DNA of 64,000 bases from Rhodopseudomonas sp. P2A-2r (GCF_026015985.1 NZ_CP110389.1:3752001-3816000), one strand, 5' to 3'. Shown: positions 19,485-30,148, counted from the stretch's first letter. A program made the numbers and translations. Notes: generated from the sequence alone by a model not told the origin.

Positions 19485-20585
19485 TCATGCTGCACCGAGC
19501 AATCGTGCTTCGAGAAGGTCAATTTTTGCGCGCCCATACATTTGTCGTTTGACAAGTTTAAGTTTCGTAATCTGTCCTTCGACTTGACCGTTTGACCAAG
19601 GGTGCGTGATTGCAGCGCGCACGGCAGCGATATCCTTGAGGACTCCCGTCGCGAAGGATGAGACGAGGCTTGCTTTTGCGTTCGCGATCCAGGCATCGAG
19701 TTTGGCCTCGTCCTTTTTTCGGATCATATCGTGGAACTGGTCGATGAGCGTGCGGGCCTCAACAAGGGACGGCACGCCAGCCTCGATGGCGGCAATGACC
19801 AGAGCATCAGCCTTGGTCATGCAATCTCGCTTAATCGTCATAAGACCGGCGATAGTTCTGGCGGAGGGCACCCTTTGCAGCTGTTGTTTGCTGACCGCTT
19901 CCGACCGACGTCGACGTGTTGTCCACTCGCCAACCGTACGGAGGGATCCCCGGAACCCCTGCACTTGCAAGCGACGCCAGAGTTCGGCGCCGTTGCGACA
20001 GCCACTGCTCCACAGGCCCTCAGGGAACAGATAATACGCGTCGAGCGAACGCTCCCGTGTTTGGAACACGTCGGCTCGCCCACCCCGCAACGTCTGGCGA
20101 ACGAGATTGCGACTATGACCGAGGCGGCGGACAATCTGCTTGATCGAAACGCCGTCCCTGGCGAGCGTCATGATCGCCGCATTTGTATCCTCGCGCCGCA
20201 GATAGCTCTCGTATCGTAGTTTTTCTGCCGAGGTGAGCAACTCTGGGGTAATTGTCGTCGAGCCAATGGCGCTGCGGATTGCGCGCATGGACTTGCGCAC
20301 CGCGTCGAGGAAGGCCGCGCTGGCGTTCTCCATCAGGTGCCAACGGTCAGCGACCTGTATCGCGTCAGGGAGCGCCTTTGCCGAGGCTTCGCCGTAGCCG
20401 CCGCCACGGTCGCGCGATACGACCCTGATCTCCGGATGATCAGCGAGCCACGCTCGAACTGTGGCGACCTCGCGATCTGGAAGCAGGGTTACAATCCGCC
20501 GCCGCTCGAGATCGCAGACGATCGTTCCGTAACGGCGATTGCGTCGAAAGGCCCAATCGTCGATGCCGACGACGGTCAAGGCTGC
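19485..20585 (-). pseudogene. ISL3 family transposase, 5' truncated
   Basis: The catalytic domain is long and uninterrupted: [17 protein letters not shown] carries the first Asp, [10 protein letters not shown] the second, and [20 protein letters not shown] the final Glu. The N-terminal zinc-ribbon and helix-turn-helix (about 150 residues) are missing. The frame stays open past about 20585 but the added residues are antisense of a DUF1259 gene. The element was cut at this junction, so it cannot transpose itself. Confidence 0.85.
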
Positions 20586-20799
20586 GATCACAGGTGACTT
20601 TCTGGTGACCGGCGACGAGGTCAATCCGCTGATCCGGGCGCTGCGGGCCAACGACATCGAAGTGACCGCGATTCACAGCCACATGCTGGGCGAGACTCCG
20701 CGTCTCTTCTTCATTCATTTCTGGGCCAACGATGACGCGCTGAAGCTTGCGCGGGGGATCCGGTCGGCATTGGAGAAAACGGCGATCGCCAAGGGCTAA
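20573..20799 (+). pseudogene. DUF1259 family protein, C-terminal fragment
   Basis: About 75 residues in frame to the stop at 20799. It contains [38 protein letters not shown] and KLARGIRSALEKTA, the typical end of DUF1259 (LppY/LpqO-like) proteins. The upstream part is gone and abuts the ISL3 fragment. It is likely a host gene truncated by IS-mediated rearrangement. Confidence 0.75.
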
Positions 20800-20881
20800 C
20801 GCCCAGACCGATGACCTCGCGTTCCGGAGGGACGAACGCAGTGCAATGCAGGCTGCGGCCGTCGCTTCGTCGATCCGAAAG

Positions 20882-22096
20882 CTATTTCTCTTCGGGCGGC
20901 TTCGTGTGCCGGAACATGCCAAGCAGCGCGAGGTCGTAGGCAATCTTAAGACACCCGCATACGACAAGCGGGAGCCCGGAGAACGGGCCAGCCAGCATGA
21001 AGCCCGCAATTGCGGGGCTGACGGACGACGCCAGGCTGCGCGGGACGGCGGTCACGCTCGCTGCCGCAGTCCGTTCCGGCGGCGTCACCACAGCCATCAC
21101 GTATGAGGAACGCGTCGGCACATCCATCTGCGACAATGCCGACCGAACCAGTAGGAGCGCCAGGACGAGCGTCAAATTGGAGGAGAAGGCCACCGCGATC
21201 AGGCAGATGCTTGGGGGAATGTGGGTGAACACCATGGTGTTGACGAGACCGATGCGCTTCGCAAGCCAGGCCGCCACCGGAAACGAAAAGGCACTTAACA
21301 CGCTGGAACAGAAGAAAAAGACGCTGGCTGCGGCGAGCGAGAGGTCGAACTGCTGGAAAAGCCACAGCGCCAGCAACGATTGCACGACAAAGCCGCCCGC
21401 AAAGGAGTCCAGACTGAACAAGGCCGCGAGCTTGTAGACGATCATGCGGGACGGCCCCAGCGACGACTTGGGGCGGTCCGCCGCGTGCATCTGGTCTCGC
21501 GGCAGACGGCCATACAGGAGCGCCGCCAGCAGTCCGAGAACCGCGTACCCATAGAACATCAGCCGGAGTGCGCCGAGCTCCGGCATTCCCCTTGAGGCGA
21601 GCAGTTCCGGCACCGCCGCCGCGAGCGATCCGGCGGCGGCGGTGAGCGCCCCAATCAGGCTGTAGCGGGCGAACACGCGCGTGCGGTCGCGGTCCTCCGT
21701 CTCTTGCGTCAGCAGAGCGTGTTCCAGGGGAATCAGCATCCCCAGATCGCCCGCCGACGGATTGATGGTTCCGACGAATGCGACGAGAAGGATCGGTGCC
21801 ACGGTATCGACTACGGGAAAGCTCAGCCCGGTCACCACCGTCAAAATCGCGCCTGCCAGAAACAGGTTGCGGAGGTCGAAGTGGGGAGCCACGAACCCGA
21901 CGATCAAGGTCAGGGCGGCGGTCCCGAACAGCGACACGCTTGCGACGATCCCGACCTGCTGCGGCGTCAAGCCGATCGCCAGAAGGTAGACGGGCAGAAT
22001 GATGATGGCGAAGCCGTCGCCGAACCCGCGCAGCGCCCGCGCAGCATATAGATACTGGACGTCGGGGCGCGTCTTGACTGATGCGATATCCTTCAT
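20882..22096 (-). CDS. MFS transporter
   Basis: 404 residues from ATG 22096, which overlaps the upstream stop as ATGA, indicating translational coupling with the DUF1127-like gene. About 12 transmembrane segments; the N-terminus has RALRGFGDGFAIIILPVYLLA and the loop between segments 2 and 3 is short. Near the end SQMDVPTRSSYVMAVVTPPE resembles the motif of permeases of the drug/unknown-substrate MFS group. The substrate is unknown. Confidence 0.85.
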   Translation of the reverse strand: MKDIASVKTRPDVQYLYAARALRGFGDGFAIIILPVYLLAIGLTPQQVGIVASVSLFGTAALTLIVGFVAPHFDLRNLFLAGAILTVVTGLSFPVVDTVAPILLVAFVGTINPSAGDLGMLIPLEHALLTQETEDRDRTRVFARYSLIGALTAAAGSLAAAVPELLASRGMPELGALRLMFYGYAVLGLLAALLYGRLPRDQMHAADRPKSSLGPSRMIVYKLAALFSLDSFAGGFVVQSLLALWLFQQFDLSLAAASVFFFCSSVLSAFSFPVAAWLAKRIGLVNTMVFTHIPPSICLIAVAFSSNLTLVLALLLVRSALSQMDVPTRSSYVMAVVTPPERTAAASVTAVPRSLASSVSPAIAGFMLAGPFSGLPLVVCGCLKIAYDLALLGMFRHTKPPEEK

Positions 22097-22356
22097 CCGT
22101 GGACAAGCCACATCGTCGAGCGCGTCCGATAGGCCTCGAGGGCATCATCGGCGACTTCCTGCAGCGATTGATCGATATCGGCGAGGAGCCGGTCATCCAG
22201 TTCGAGAATCTCGCGACGCCGGAACCGTCGCGCGAAATACCAGGAAATATCGGCCAGATGTCGAACGAAGAGTCGCCAATGCAGGCTGAGGTTTGGGATG
22301 GAAACCGGCGGCTGTTCTTGCTTTAGCGATGCACAAGTCGCGTTGACGCAAGACAT
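22093..22356 (-). CDS. DUF1127-like small protein
   Basis: 87 residues from ATG 22356 with an AGGAGG site 6 bp upstream. The C-terminal half, RREILELDDRLLADID, matches the arginine-rich DUF1127 pattern in which a basic helix is followed by LDDRLLxDIG. Short DUF1127 proteins in alphaproteobacteria bind RNA or affect phosphate and stress responses in some species, but this longer version is uncharacterised. It overlaps the MFS gene. Confidence 0.7.
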   Translation of the reverse strand: MSCVNATCASLKQEQPPVSIPNLSLHWRLFVRHLADISWYFARRFRRREILELDDRLLADIDQSLQEVADDALEAYRTRSTMWLVHG

Positions 22357-22636
22357 GCCTCGCCTCCTGACTGGAGAGAGACAACGCTTGACCGCAAGGG
22401 CTCGTCGGGCGGTTGTCGACGACCCGAAGACAAATCTTATCACTTGGAACAAGCGGTCTCAAGCGACGCCTCGTCCAAAACAGTGCGTCCGTCAGCTACT
22501 TGACCGCAAGGTCTTCGGCGAGAATCAACCGAGGTGGACGCTTCGTGGCTTGGGTATAAAGCGAGCACAATGTCCAGGTGCCGTTTCACAGGCATCTAGG
22601 GAACGTGCACGACAACGCTGTCGCTTTTATTTTCCT

Positions 22637-25600
22637 CTACTCCGGCATCGGCTCGGCCCGCAGAGGCACGGCCTGCTCGTCGGAGACGAGATCCGCTTCC
22701 TTCACCAATCCATAAATCGCTGGAATCACAATCAGCGTCAGCAGGGTCGATGAGATCATGCCGCCGATCATCGGCACGGCGATCCGCTGCATGATCTCCG
22801 AGCCGGTGCCGGTGCTCCACATGATCGGCAGCAGGCCGGCCATGATAGCGACCACCGTCATCATCTTCGGACGCACTCGTTCGACGGCGCCGACCATGAT
22901 CGCTTCATAGAGGTCGCGCCGTGTCAGATTCCGGGCTTCGACCGCGCATCGCGCCTTAGCTTCGTCCAAGGCATGATTGAGATAGATCAGCATCACCACG
23001 CCCGTCTCGGCGGCTACGCCTGCGAGCGCGATGAAACCGACGACCACAGCCACCGACAGGTTGAAACCGAGCCACCACATCAGCCAAATGCCTCCGACCA
23101 ACGCGAAGGGCAGAGACAGCATCACGATCATGGCGTCAACGACGGAGCGGAAGTTGAGATAGAGCAGCAGGAAGATGATCATCAGCGTGACCGGAACGAC
23201 GATCTTCAGACGCGCTGTCGCGCGTTCAAGGTATTCGTATTGACCGCTCCACATGACATAGTAACCGGGGGAAACTGGATACTGGCTTGCACGGCCTGCC
23301 TGGCGTCGGCGACGTAGCCCCCAAGGTCGCGATCGCGGATGTCGACGTAGACGTAGGTCGCCAACTGACCATTCTCAGTCCGTATCGACGTCGGTCCCCG
23401 GGCCGGCTCGATCTTGGCAACCTCCCCGAGCGGCACTGCTCCGCCGGCCGGCATCGGGACAAGGATGTCGCTGGCGATAGCTTGCGGATTCTCCCTCATA
23501 TCCCGGGGATAACGCATGTTGACGGCGAAGCGCTGCCGACCTTCCACAGTCGTGGTGACCGTCTGGCCGCCGAGCGCCGTGCCGATGACATCCTGGACGT
23601 CCTGGATCATGATGCCGTAGCGCGCGAGTGCCGCGCGGTCCGGCGTCACGTCGAGATAGTAACCGCCGATCCCGCGCTCCGCGTATGCTGACGAAGTTCC
23701 GGGAACGGCTTTGAGCACCTGCTCGATCTCCTTCGCCAGTCTGTCGATCTCGACCAGATCGGTACCGATCACCTTCACGCCGATCGGAGTCCGAATTCCC
23801 GTCGACAACATGTCGATGCGGGCCTTGATCGGCATGGTCCAGGCGTTGGACACCCCGGGAAACTGCAGCGCCTTGTCCATTTCCGAAATCAGGCTGTCTA
23901 CCGTCACTCCGGGGCGCCAATCCTCCTTCGGCTTGAGATTCACGATCGTCTCGAACATCTCGGAAGGAGCAGGATCGGTCGCGGTCGCAGCGCGGCCCGC
24001 CTTGCCGTAGACCGACGACACTTCGGGGAAGGAGCGAATGATGCGGTCCTGCATCTGCAGAAGTTCGGCGGCCTTGGTGACCGAAATGCCGGGCAGCGTC
24101 GTCGGCATGTACAGCAACGTTCCTTCGTTCAGGCTGGGCATGAACTCGGTCCCCAGCTGACGTGCCGGCCAGATCGTGACCGCCAGCACCGCAAGCGACA
24201 GCACGATCACCAGCACTCTTGCCCGCATCACGGCCTTGATTACCGGCCGATATATCCAGATTAGGACACGATTGATCGGATTCTTGTGTTCCGGGACAAT
24301 CCGCCCGCGGACGAAGACGATCATCAGCGCCGGCACCAGAGTGATCGACAAAAGTGCTGCCGCCGCCATGGAAAAGGTCTTGGTGAACGCCAACGGGCTG
24401 AAAAGGCGCCCCTCCTGCGCCTCCAGCGTGAAGATCGGCATGAATGACACGGTGATGATCAGCAAGCTGAAGAACAGCGCCGGCCCGACCTCGGACGCTG
24501 CCTCGATCAGCACCGCGACCCGCGATTGACCAGGCTGTGCCCGCTCGAGATGCTTGTGCGCATTCTCGATCATGACGATCGCAGCGTCGATCATCGCCCC
24601 GATGGCGATGGCGATGCCACCAAGACTCATGATGTTGGCGCCGAGTCCCAGCAGCTTCATGGTGCCGAAAGCCATCAGGATGCCGACGGGCAACATGACG
24701 ATCGCCACCAGTGCGCTCCGGAAATGCAGCAGGAACACGATGCATACCATCGCGACGACCAGACTCTCCTCGAGAAGGGTGTGCTTGAGCGTTTCGATAG
24801 CCGCGTTGATGAGCGTCGAGCGGTCATAGACCGCCACGATCTCGACCGACTTCGGCAGGCTGCTGGCGATCTCCTTGAACCGCTTCTTCACGTTCTCGAT
24901 GACATCGAGCGCGTTGACGCCGAAGCGTTGCAGCACGACGCCGCCGGCGACCTCCCCTTCCCCATTCAGTTCGGTGATGCCGCGCCGTTCGTCAGGGCCT
25001 ATCTCGACCCGGGCAACGTCGCGGAGCAGGACGGGCGTGCCATTGTTGGTCTTCAGAACGATATTCCCGAGGTCGTCGATACCCTTCAGGTAGCCCTTGC
25101 CGCGGATCACATATTCGAACTCGGACAATTCGACAGTCCGTCCACCGACGTCGGCGTTGCTCGCGCGGATCGACTCGCGCATCTTCTGCATGGTAATGCC
25201 AAGGTCCCGCATCCGCTGCGGATCCAGGATCACGTTGTACTGCTTGACGAAGCCGCCGACGCTGGCGACCTCCGCCACCCCTCCGCCTTGGCGAGCGCAA
25301 ATTTCAGGTTCCAGTCCTGGATGGTGCGGGTCTCGGCCAGGTTTAGTTCCTTGGACATCACGGCATACTGGTAGACCCAGCCCACGCCGGTGGCGTCCGG
25401 TCCGATCGTCGGCGTCACTCCAGTTGGCAACCGCGACGTTGCGCTGTTCAGGAACTCCAGCACCCGCGACCGGGCCCAGTAGATGTCGGTGCCGTCCTCG
25501 AAGATGACGTAGACGAACGAAACGCCGAAGAACGAGAAGCCACGCACGACCTTGGAGCGCGGTACCGTCAACATGGCTGTCGTCAGCGGATAGGTGACCT

Positions 25601-25790
25601 GATCCTCGACGACCTGCGGCGCCTGTCCGGGGTATTCCGTATAGACGATGACCTGGCTGTCGGAGAGATCCGGAATGGCGTCGAGCGGCAGATGCACCAG
25701 CGCATACATCCCCGCAGCGGCAGCAAAGGTGGCGCCGAAGAACACCAGCAACAGGTTGCGCGCAGACCAAGCGATCAGACGGGCGATCAT
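22637..25790 (-). pseudogene. cusA: heavy-metal RND efflux pump inner-membrane protein (CusA/CzcA type), two frameshifts
   Basis: ATG 25790 begins MIARLIAWSARNLLLVFF. One base appears missing near 25275, then SVGGFVKQYNVILDPQRM and the main body follow; another appears missing near 23235, then the last transmembrane bundle to 22637. Joined length about 1050 residues, as for CusA/CzcA. The fourth transmembrane helix reads GAMIDAAIVMIENAHKHLE, closer to CusA (Cu/Ag) than to CzcA. The pump exports metal from periplasm or cytoplasm through CusB and an outer-membrane channel; no cusC-like gene is seen nearby. Confidence 0.83.
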
Positions 25791-27198
25791 TTCTGTGCTC
25801 CGGCGTCCGAGAAGCCCTTCAGGGCGGCCTTGAGATTGCTCTCGGCGTCGATCAGGAAGTTCGCCGAAACGACCACCAGATCGCCATTGCCGACACCCTC
25901 TCGGACCTCCACGTAGCCTCCGCCGCGATGCCCGAGCTTCACCTCCCGCGGCTCGAAGCGGCCCTGTCCCTTATCGACGAATACGGCCTGCCTGGTGCCT
26001 GTATCCAGCACGGCGCTCTCCGGAACGGCAAGGACGGGCTGCGGGATTCTTGTGGCGATTGCAGCATCGACATACATGTCCGGAAGCAGAGCGAGATCTG
26101 GGTTCGCCAATTCGATGCGTAGGCGGGCCGTCCGGCTCTCGCGGTTGATCTGCGGATAGACGATGCCGATGTTCCCTGCGAACTCCCGCCCTGGCAATCC
26201 GCGTGCCCTAACTATCACCGGCTGTCCGACGGCGATGGCGCCGAGTTCGCGCTCGGCGATATCGACCATCGCCCACACCACCGAGGTATCGGCGACGCGG
26301 AACAGCACGTCGCCCGGTTGGGCCCGCATGCCCTCGATGGCATTGCGTTCGAGCACGATGCCGTCGCGCGGCGCAGACCACTGGATAGCGAGCGGTACGG
26401 ACGCGCCCTTTTCCATGGCGACGATGGCCGCTTCCGGGACGTCGAGATTCATCAGCCGCTGCCGTGAGCCGCGTCCATATGGTCCAGCGCCGCCCGTGAT
26501 CTTCGAATTGATGGTGGCAGTATATTCAGCGGCGGCCGACGAGATTGACGGACTAAAAATTTCCATCAACGGCTGGCCCTTGCTCACCCGTGAGCCGGTC
26601 GTGACATCGGCGACCTTCTGGACCCAGCTTTCCGACCTCATCGAAATAACCGAAATGCGGCGCTCGTCGAGTTGGATGGTGCCGGGCGCCCGAATTGCCG
26701 TCCGGATGATCCGAAGCTCAGCCGGTTCGGACTTGACGCCTGTCCGCTGGATCTTTCCCGGTGAAAGCTTGATCGACCCATCGTCGGTATCGTCGCCTTC
26801 GTAGACAGGGATGTAGTCCATCCCCATCGAGATCTTTCTTCGGGATTGGCGAGGTGTCCGCCAGGCCCATGGGATTGCGGTAAAATTTGACCTTCCGGTC
26901 TACAGCACCGGCCACGGCAGGCGGCGCAGCAGGCTCATCGTCGAGATCTCAGATCTGCACTTGCCGACACGCCCCGGAAATCCCGCCCCTCCGCGGTTTT
27001 CCTCGGTGTCAGGGAATAGATCGGCTTCCCATCCGGGTCCTGATAGTACACCGGTTCATCGGCGGTCTGCGCGACCCCGGTCGAAACGAGCGTTCCGGAT
27101 CCGGCGGACGAAGGCAGGTAACGGACCCCGACGAATGCGCCGGCCACTGCCGCTATCACAGCAGCGACGCCGGCAACCCTGAGGATGGCGCGCTTCAT
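25787..27198 (-). pseudogene. cusB: periplasmic adaptor of the metal efflux pump (CusB type), two frameshifts
   Basis: Start ATG 27198 (MKRAILRVAGVAAVIA, an N-terminal anchor). The first frame has VYYQDPDGKPIYSLTP; one extra base near 26945 leads to KVKFYRNPMGLADTSPIPKK, and another near 26832 to MGMDYIPVYEGDD and the rest. These segments are the heavy-metal-binding YHCPMHP-like region typical of CusB. The remaining 346 residues form the hairpin, lipoyl and barrel domains and are intact. The stop overlaps the cusA start by 4 bp. Confidence 0.82.
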
Positions 27199-27602
27199 TT
27201 CTGCGCCTTGATGACGAGCTTGCCTTCGACCGATCCGGTCTCGCCCTGCACCTTGGCGCCAATCGAAAGCAGCCACTGCCCTTCCATTCCAAAGGTCGCC
27301 TTGAAGCGATAGCTGCCTGGCTCCCCACCAGGTTCGCCCACGATCTTGGTGGCCATCTCCGGCATTCCTTCCGGAGCCATGTCCAGACGGCTTGCGAAGA
27401 TCACCGCGTCAGGCACCGGCTTGCCGGTCGTTTTGTCGACGAGCCGGACCGTGATGATCTTATCCCTGCCGGCGGTGATGGTCGTCTCAACGAGCTTGAA
27501 TTCGTAATTCTTGATGTCGGCGCGGGCGACTCCGGCCGAACCGGCGACAGCGATGGCGGTCAGCGCAGCCCCGAGGGCGCGCGCGATATGGAGCTTCTTC
27601 AT
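27195..27602 (-). CDS. FixH/YtkA-like secreted protein of the efflux operon
   Basis: 135 residues from ATG 27602 (GAGGA upstream). A signal peptide (MKKLHIARALGAALTAIAVA, cut after GVARA) precedes an Ig-like fold with ITVRLVDKTTGKPVPDAVI and GQWLLSIGAKVQGE, the pattern of FixH/YtkA-like domains found beside cus genes. It probably binds metal or assists the adaptor in the periplasm. The stop overlaps the cusB start. Confidence 0.78.
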   Translation of the reverse strand: MKKLHIARALGAALTAIAVAGSAGVARADIKNYEFKLVETTITAGRDKIITVRLVDKTTGKPVPDAVIFASRLDMAPEGMPEMATKIVGEPGGEPGSYRFKATFGMEGQWLLSIGAKVQGETGSVEGKLVIKAQK

Positions 27603-27696
27603 CCTGAAATCCTCGATTGTCATGGTCGTGCCGCAAGACGGCATGCATCGACCACGCGACAAGGTCGCGTGGCATCGAACGGCGGCTTGGCGCCGC

Positions 27697-28080
27697 TCAG
27701 ACCAGACTTCGAGGCGGATATTCGGGTGGTGGGCGGCCGAAACTGTCAGGCCGAGCATCGTTGCGTCGAAGCGAAATCGCATCGGAAGGAATCGGCAACG
27801 GCTGGGAGATACCCGCCGAAATGCCGACGAAACATGCCGACCCGCAGGCTCCCATGAAGACGCACTTGTCGCAATCGACAGGTGCGGGCGCCGTTGAAGG
27901 ACAGCACCGCATGTCGTCTGCTATTTCGTCTGTCTTGGCCGTGACAGAGGTATCCTGTACCGCCTGCATCGACACGTCCGAAGACATTTCCGCCGTGCCA
28001 GACCGGAAGAACGGAGCCAAGGTAAGGCCTGCGATCAAGAGGATCGCGATCGCCCTGCGGATGGCAAACGTGTGTTTCAC
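27697..28080 (-). CDS. Cys-rich secreted small protein, first gene of the metal operon
   Basis: 127 residues with a clear signal peptide (AIAILLIAGLTLAPFF). The mature part contains MRCCPSTAPAPVDCDKC and FMGACGSACF, a cluster of six cysteines that could bind copper. No named family recognised. It precedes the FixH-like gene by about 95 bp on the same strand and probably belongs to the cus transcript. Confidence 0.65.
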   Translation of the reverse strand: MKHTFAIRRAIAILLIAGLTLAPFFRSGTAEMSSDVSMQAVQDTSVTAKTDEIADDMRCCPSTAPAPVDCDKCVFMGACGSACFVGISAGISQPLPIPSDAISLRRNDARPDSFGRPPPEYPPRSLV

Positions 28081-28188
28081 GGACCTGAATTCTCGTGTTT
28101 CGCGGTAGATCCACTGCTTTGAGGGGACAGCAGTTTCATTTGCCCGGCATTGATCAACATCAAGGTGCTGGCGAATATCTAGTTCAGT

Positions 28189-28362
28189 TTATCTGTCGGA
28201 TCGACCGATCACGGCCATGAGCTCAGTTATCTTAGCCCGCTGATCAGCCCTATCGCCACTGGCAATTGCGTGTTCGACGCAGTGAGACACGTGGTCCTTC
28301 AATATTTCTTCTTCGACACGCCGAAGCGCCGCCCTCACAGCGGAGATCTGCGTGACGAGGCA
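28189..28362 (-). pseudogene. CsoR/RcnR-family metal-sensing repressor, 5' truncated
   Basis: In frame to a TAA at 28189-28191 the sequence reads VTQISAVRAALRRVEEEILK, then DHVSHCVEHAIASGDRADQR, the second half of a CsoR-family repressor with its HxxxC metal-site motif. The homology stops at about 28357-28360, and in frame just upstream there is a stop, so the first ~40 residues and the start codon are missing. It stands directly upstream of the cus operon, where the regulator is expected. It is too short for standard gene finders. Confidence 0.75.
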
Positions 28363-28445
28363 TGTCGGAATCGGCGGTGAAGGTCAACGTGCATCGGGGA
28401 ATGAAGGCTTTGGTCGCCTCGATCGCACGGGGGAAGCGCATATGA
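28356..28445 (+). pseudogene. ECF sigma factor, last ~29 codons only
   Basis: From 28356 the plus strand reads RGMSESAVKVNVHRGMKALV and ends ASIARGKRI with a TGA that overlaps the ATG of nrsF. This is the C-terminal helix-turn-helix end of region 4 of the SigF-type ECF factors that pair with NrsF. An in-frame stop at 28353 and the abutting antisense CsoR fragment show that the rest is deleted. Confidence 0.75.
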
Positions 28446-29083
28446 AGACCGAAGACCTGATCTCCATGCTGAGCAACAATGTCGAGGCGGTCGATCATCG
28501 GCAGGTCGGACGGAACATCGCCCTCGCGGTCGCGGCGGGCACCGCCATTGCAGTGGCAATAGTGTTTCTTGTGTTTGGACCACGTACGGATCTCTCGACG
28601 GCGGGAAGCTATTTTGCAGCGCTCTTCAAGGTCGCTTCTACTTTCATCATCCTCGTTCCGGCGTCGATCTACCTGATCAGGCTTACCCGCCCTGGCGGTG
28701 AGCGAAAGTCTTCGGGGGCTCTGATCGCCTTGCCGTTCATCGCCGTCATGCTGCTGTGCGCGTTAAGCCTCGCCTTCGCGCCAGCCCCGCATTGGAAGGG
28801 GGCAGTTCTCAGCAGCGAAGCGCTCGAGTGCGTGATCTCGATTCCGCTCATCGCCATCGTTCCGTTTGCCGTGATCGTTTGGGCGGTTCGCCAGATGGCC
28901 CCGACAGACCTGGCGCGCACCGGCGCATTCGCCGGTCTGGTCGCGGGCTGCCTGAGCGCAACCGGCTATGCGCTTCATTGCGCCGATGACTCGGTGCCAT
29001 TCTTCGCGTTGTGGTATGGCGGGACCATCGCCCTATGCACCTATGCCGGTTGGAAGCTGGGTCCGCGACTACTACGTTGGTAG
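28442..29083 (+). CDS. nrsF: NrsF-type (DUF1109) membrane anti-sigma factor
   Basis: 213 residues from ATG 28442, overlapping the sigma remnant stop as ATGA. The N-terminus MKTEDLISMLSNNVEAVDHR is the cytoplasmic sigma-binding part of DUF1109/NrsF proteins; six transmembrane segments follow (for example ALAVAAGTAIAVAIVFLVFG). In Caulobacter NrsF holds SigF inactive until heavy-metal or oxidative stress. Here its cognate sigma gene is destroyed, so it is an orphan unless a sigma factor elsewhere is its partner. Confidence 0.82.
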   Translation: MKTEDLISMLSNNVEAVDHRQVGRNIALAVAAGTAIAVAIVFLVFGPRTDLSTAGSYFAALFKVASTFIILVPASIYLIRLTRPGGERKSSGALIALPFIAVMLLCALSLAFAPAPHWKGAVLSSEALECVISIPLIAIVPFAVIVWAVRQMAPTDLARTGAFAGLVAGCLSATGYALHCADDSVPFFALWYGGTIALCTYAGWKLGPRLLRW

Positions 29084-29201
29084 CCTTTGCCGTGCCCACC
29101 CGACGGGCCGACCTCGACATGGGCAAAACATGCCCCGCCGTTCGAACGCAGGGCCTGGCCCCTTACTTGATGGAGGGTATCGCAAAAATTCTACGGGACT
29201 T

Positions 29202-29227
29202 GTAACCGCCCGGCATCCTGTTCCGAA
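29202..29227 (+). promoter_or_regulatory. putative SigF-type ECF promoter
   Basis: GTAACC at 29202-29207, then exactly 16 bases, then CGAA at 29224-29227. As I recall, this matches the GTAACC-N16-CGAA form of Caulobacter SigF promoters. It lies 145 bp upstream of the Spy-like gene, in the same locus as nrsF. Confidence 0.5.
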
Positions 29228-29371
29228 CTTATCAACGAAGGCACACATCAAGTGTTTCGGTGCGACGCCCGGGAATAATTAGGTCCGGATTAATGCTCTG
29301 GACCACCATCGAAATCGAGAAATCGCGGCCAAGACGGCTCGCATCCGACTCTAACAGCAGAGGATCAGGTC

Positions 29372-30106
29372 ATGAAGCATTTGACGATGGTAGTAGCACT
29401 TGCAGCGGCAGCACTTTCGACCCCGGCCTGGTCGCAATCACCGGCCGACCACAACGCTCATCACCCGTCGGATACGAAATCCGAGGCCGTTCCGGCAAAT
29501 CCGGCGCCGCCCGCAAGTCAGCCGGACATGAAGCCGCCGCAAGGCGGCATGGGAAACATGCCGATGATGGGCATGATGACCGACATGAAGAACATGATGA
29601 GCAGCATGTCCAGGATGAAATCGGCGGGTCAAAGCATGGAAATGATGGGGCGCGGCATGGTCGCCATTGATCACGTCGAGGGCCGCATCGCGTTTCTGCG
29701 AACCGAGATCAATATAACGGACGCTCAGGCAGGCGCCTGGAACGGATTTGCCGACGCCTTGCGCGTAAATGCGAACAAACTGGCCGAGGTTCGAGCATCG
29801 ATGATGTCCGGCATGGACGGCGCGCAAGCACCTGTTGCGACACTGGCCGATCGTCTCGACCTGCAGGAAAAATGGCTTCTTGCACGTCTCGACGGCACCC
29901 GGACGATGAAATCCGCTTTCGCCAAGCTGAACGAGATCTTGTCGGACGACCAAAAGAAGGCGGCTGACGATCTCCTCGCCCCGCACATGGGTATGGGAGC
30001 GATGGCCGTGACGGCTTCGCCGATGTCGCGGGACCAGATGCAGTCCGGCCAGATGGGACCGGGACAAATGCAGCGCGGCCATACCTCGGGCATGAAGAAC
30101 AAGTAG
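29372..30106 (+). CDS. Met-rich periplasmic Spy/CpxP-like protein (LTXXQ family)
   Basis: 244 residues with signal peptide MKHLTMVVALAAAALSTPAW. The mature N-terminus is rich in Met, His and Pro (MGNMPMMGMMTDMKNMMSSM), as in copper-binding periplasmic proteins. The central part (RTEINITDAQAGAWNGFADA, and ILSDDQKKAADDLL) carries the repeated LTxxQ-like helices of Spy/CpxP chaperones. The C-terminus again has Met/Gln repeats. Likely periplasmic metal-stress chaperone or copper buffer. Confidence 0.8.
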   Translation: MKHLTMVVALAAAALSTPAWSQSPADHNAHHPSDTKSEAVPANPAPPASQPDMKPPQGGMGNMPMMGMMTDMKNMMSSMSRMKSAGQSMEMMGRGMVAIDHVEGRIAFLRTEINITDAQAGAWNGFADALRVNANKLAEVRASMMSGMDGAQAPVATLADRLDLQEKWLLARLDGTRTMKSAFAKLNEILSDDQKKAADDLLAPHMGMGAMAVTASPMSRDQMQSGQMGPGQMQRGHTSGMKNK

Positions 30107-30148
30107 GCCCGGAATTCTTCCTACCTGCTGGTCTGACAGGAGATCTCG

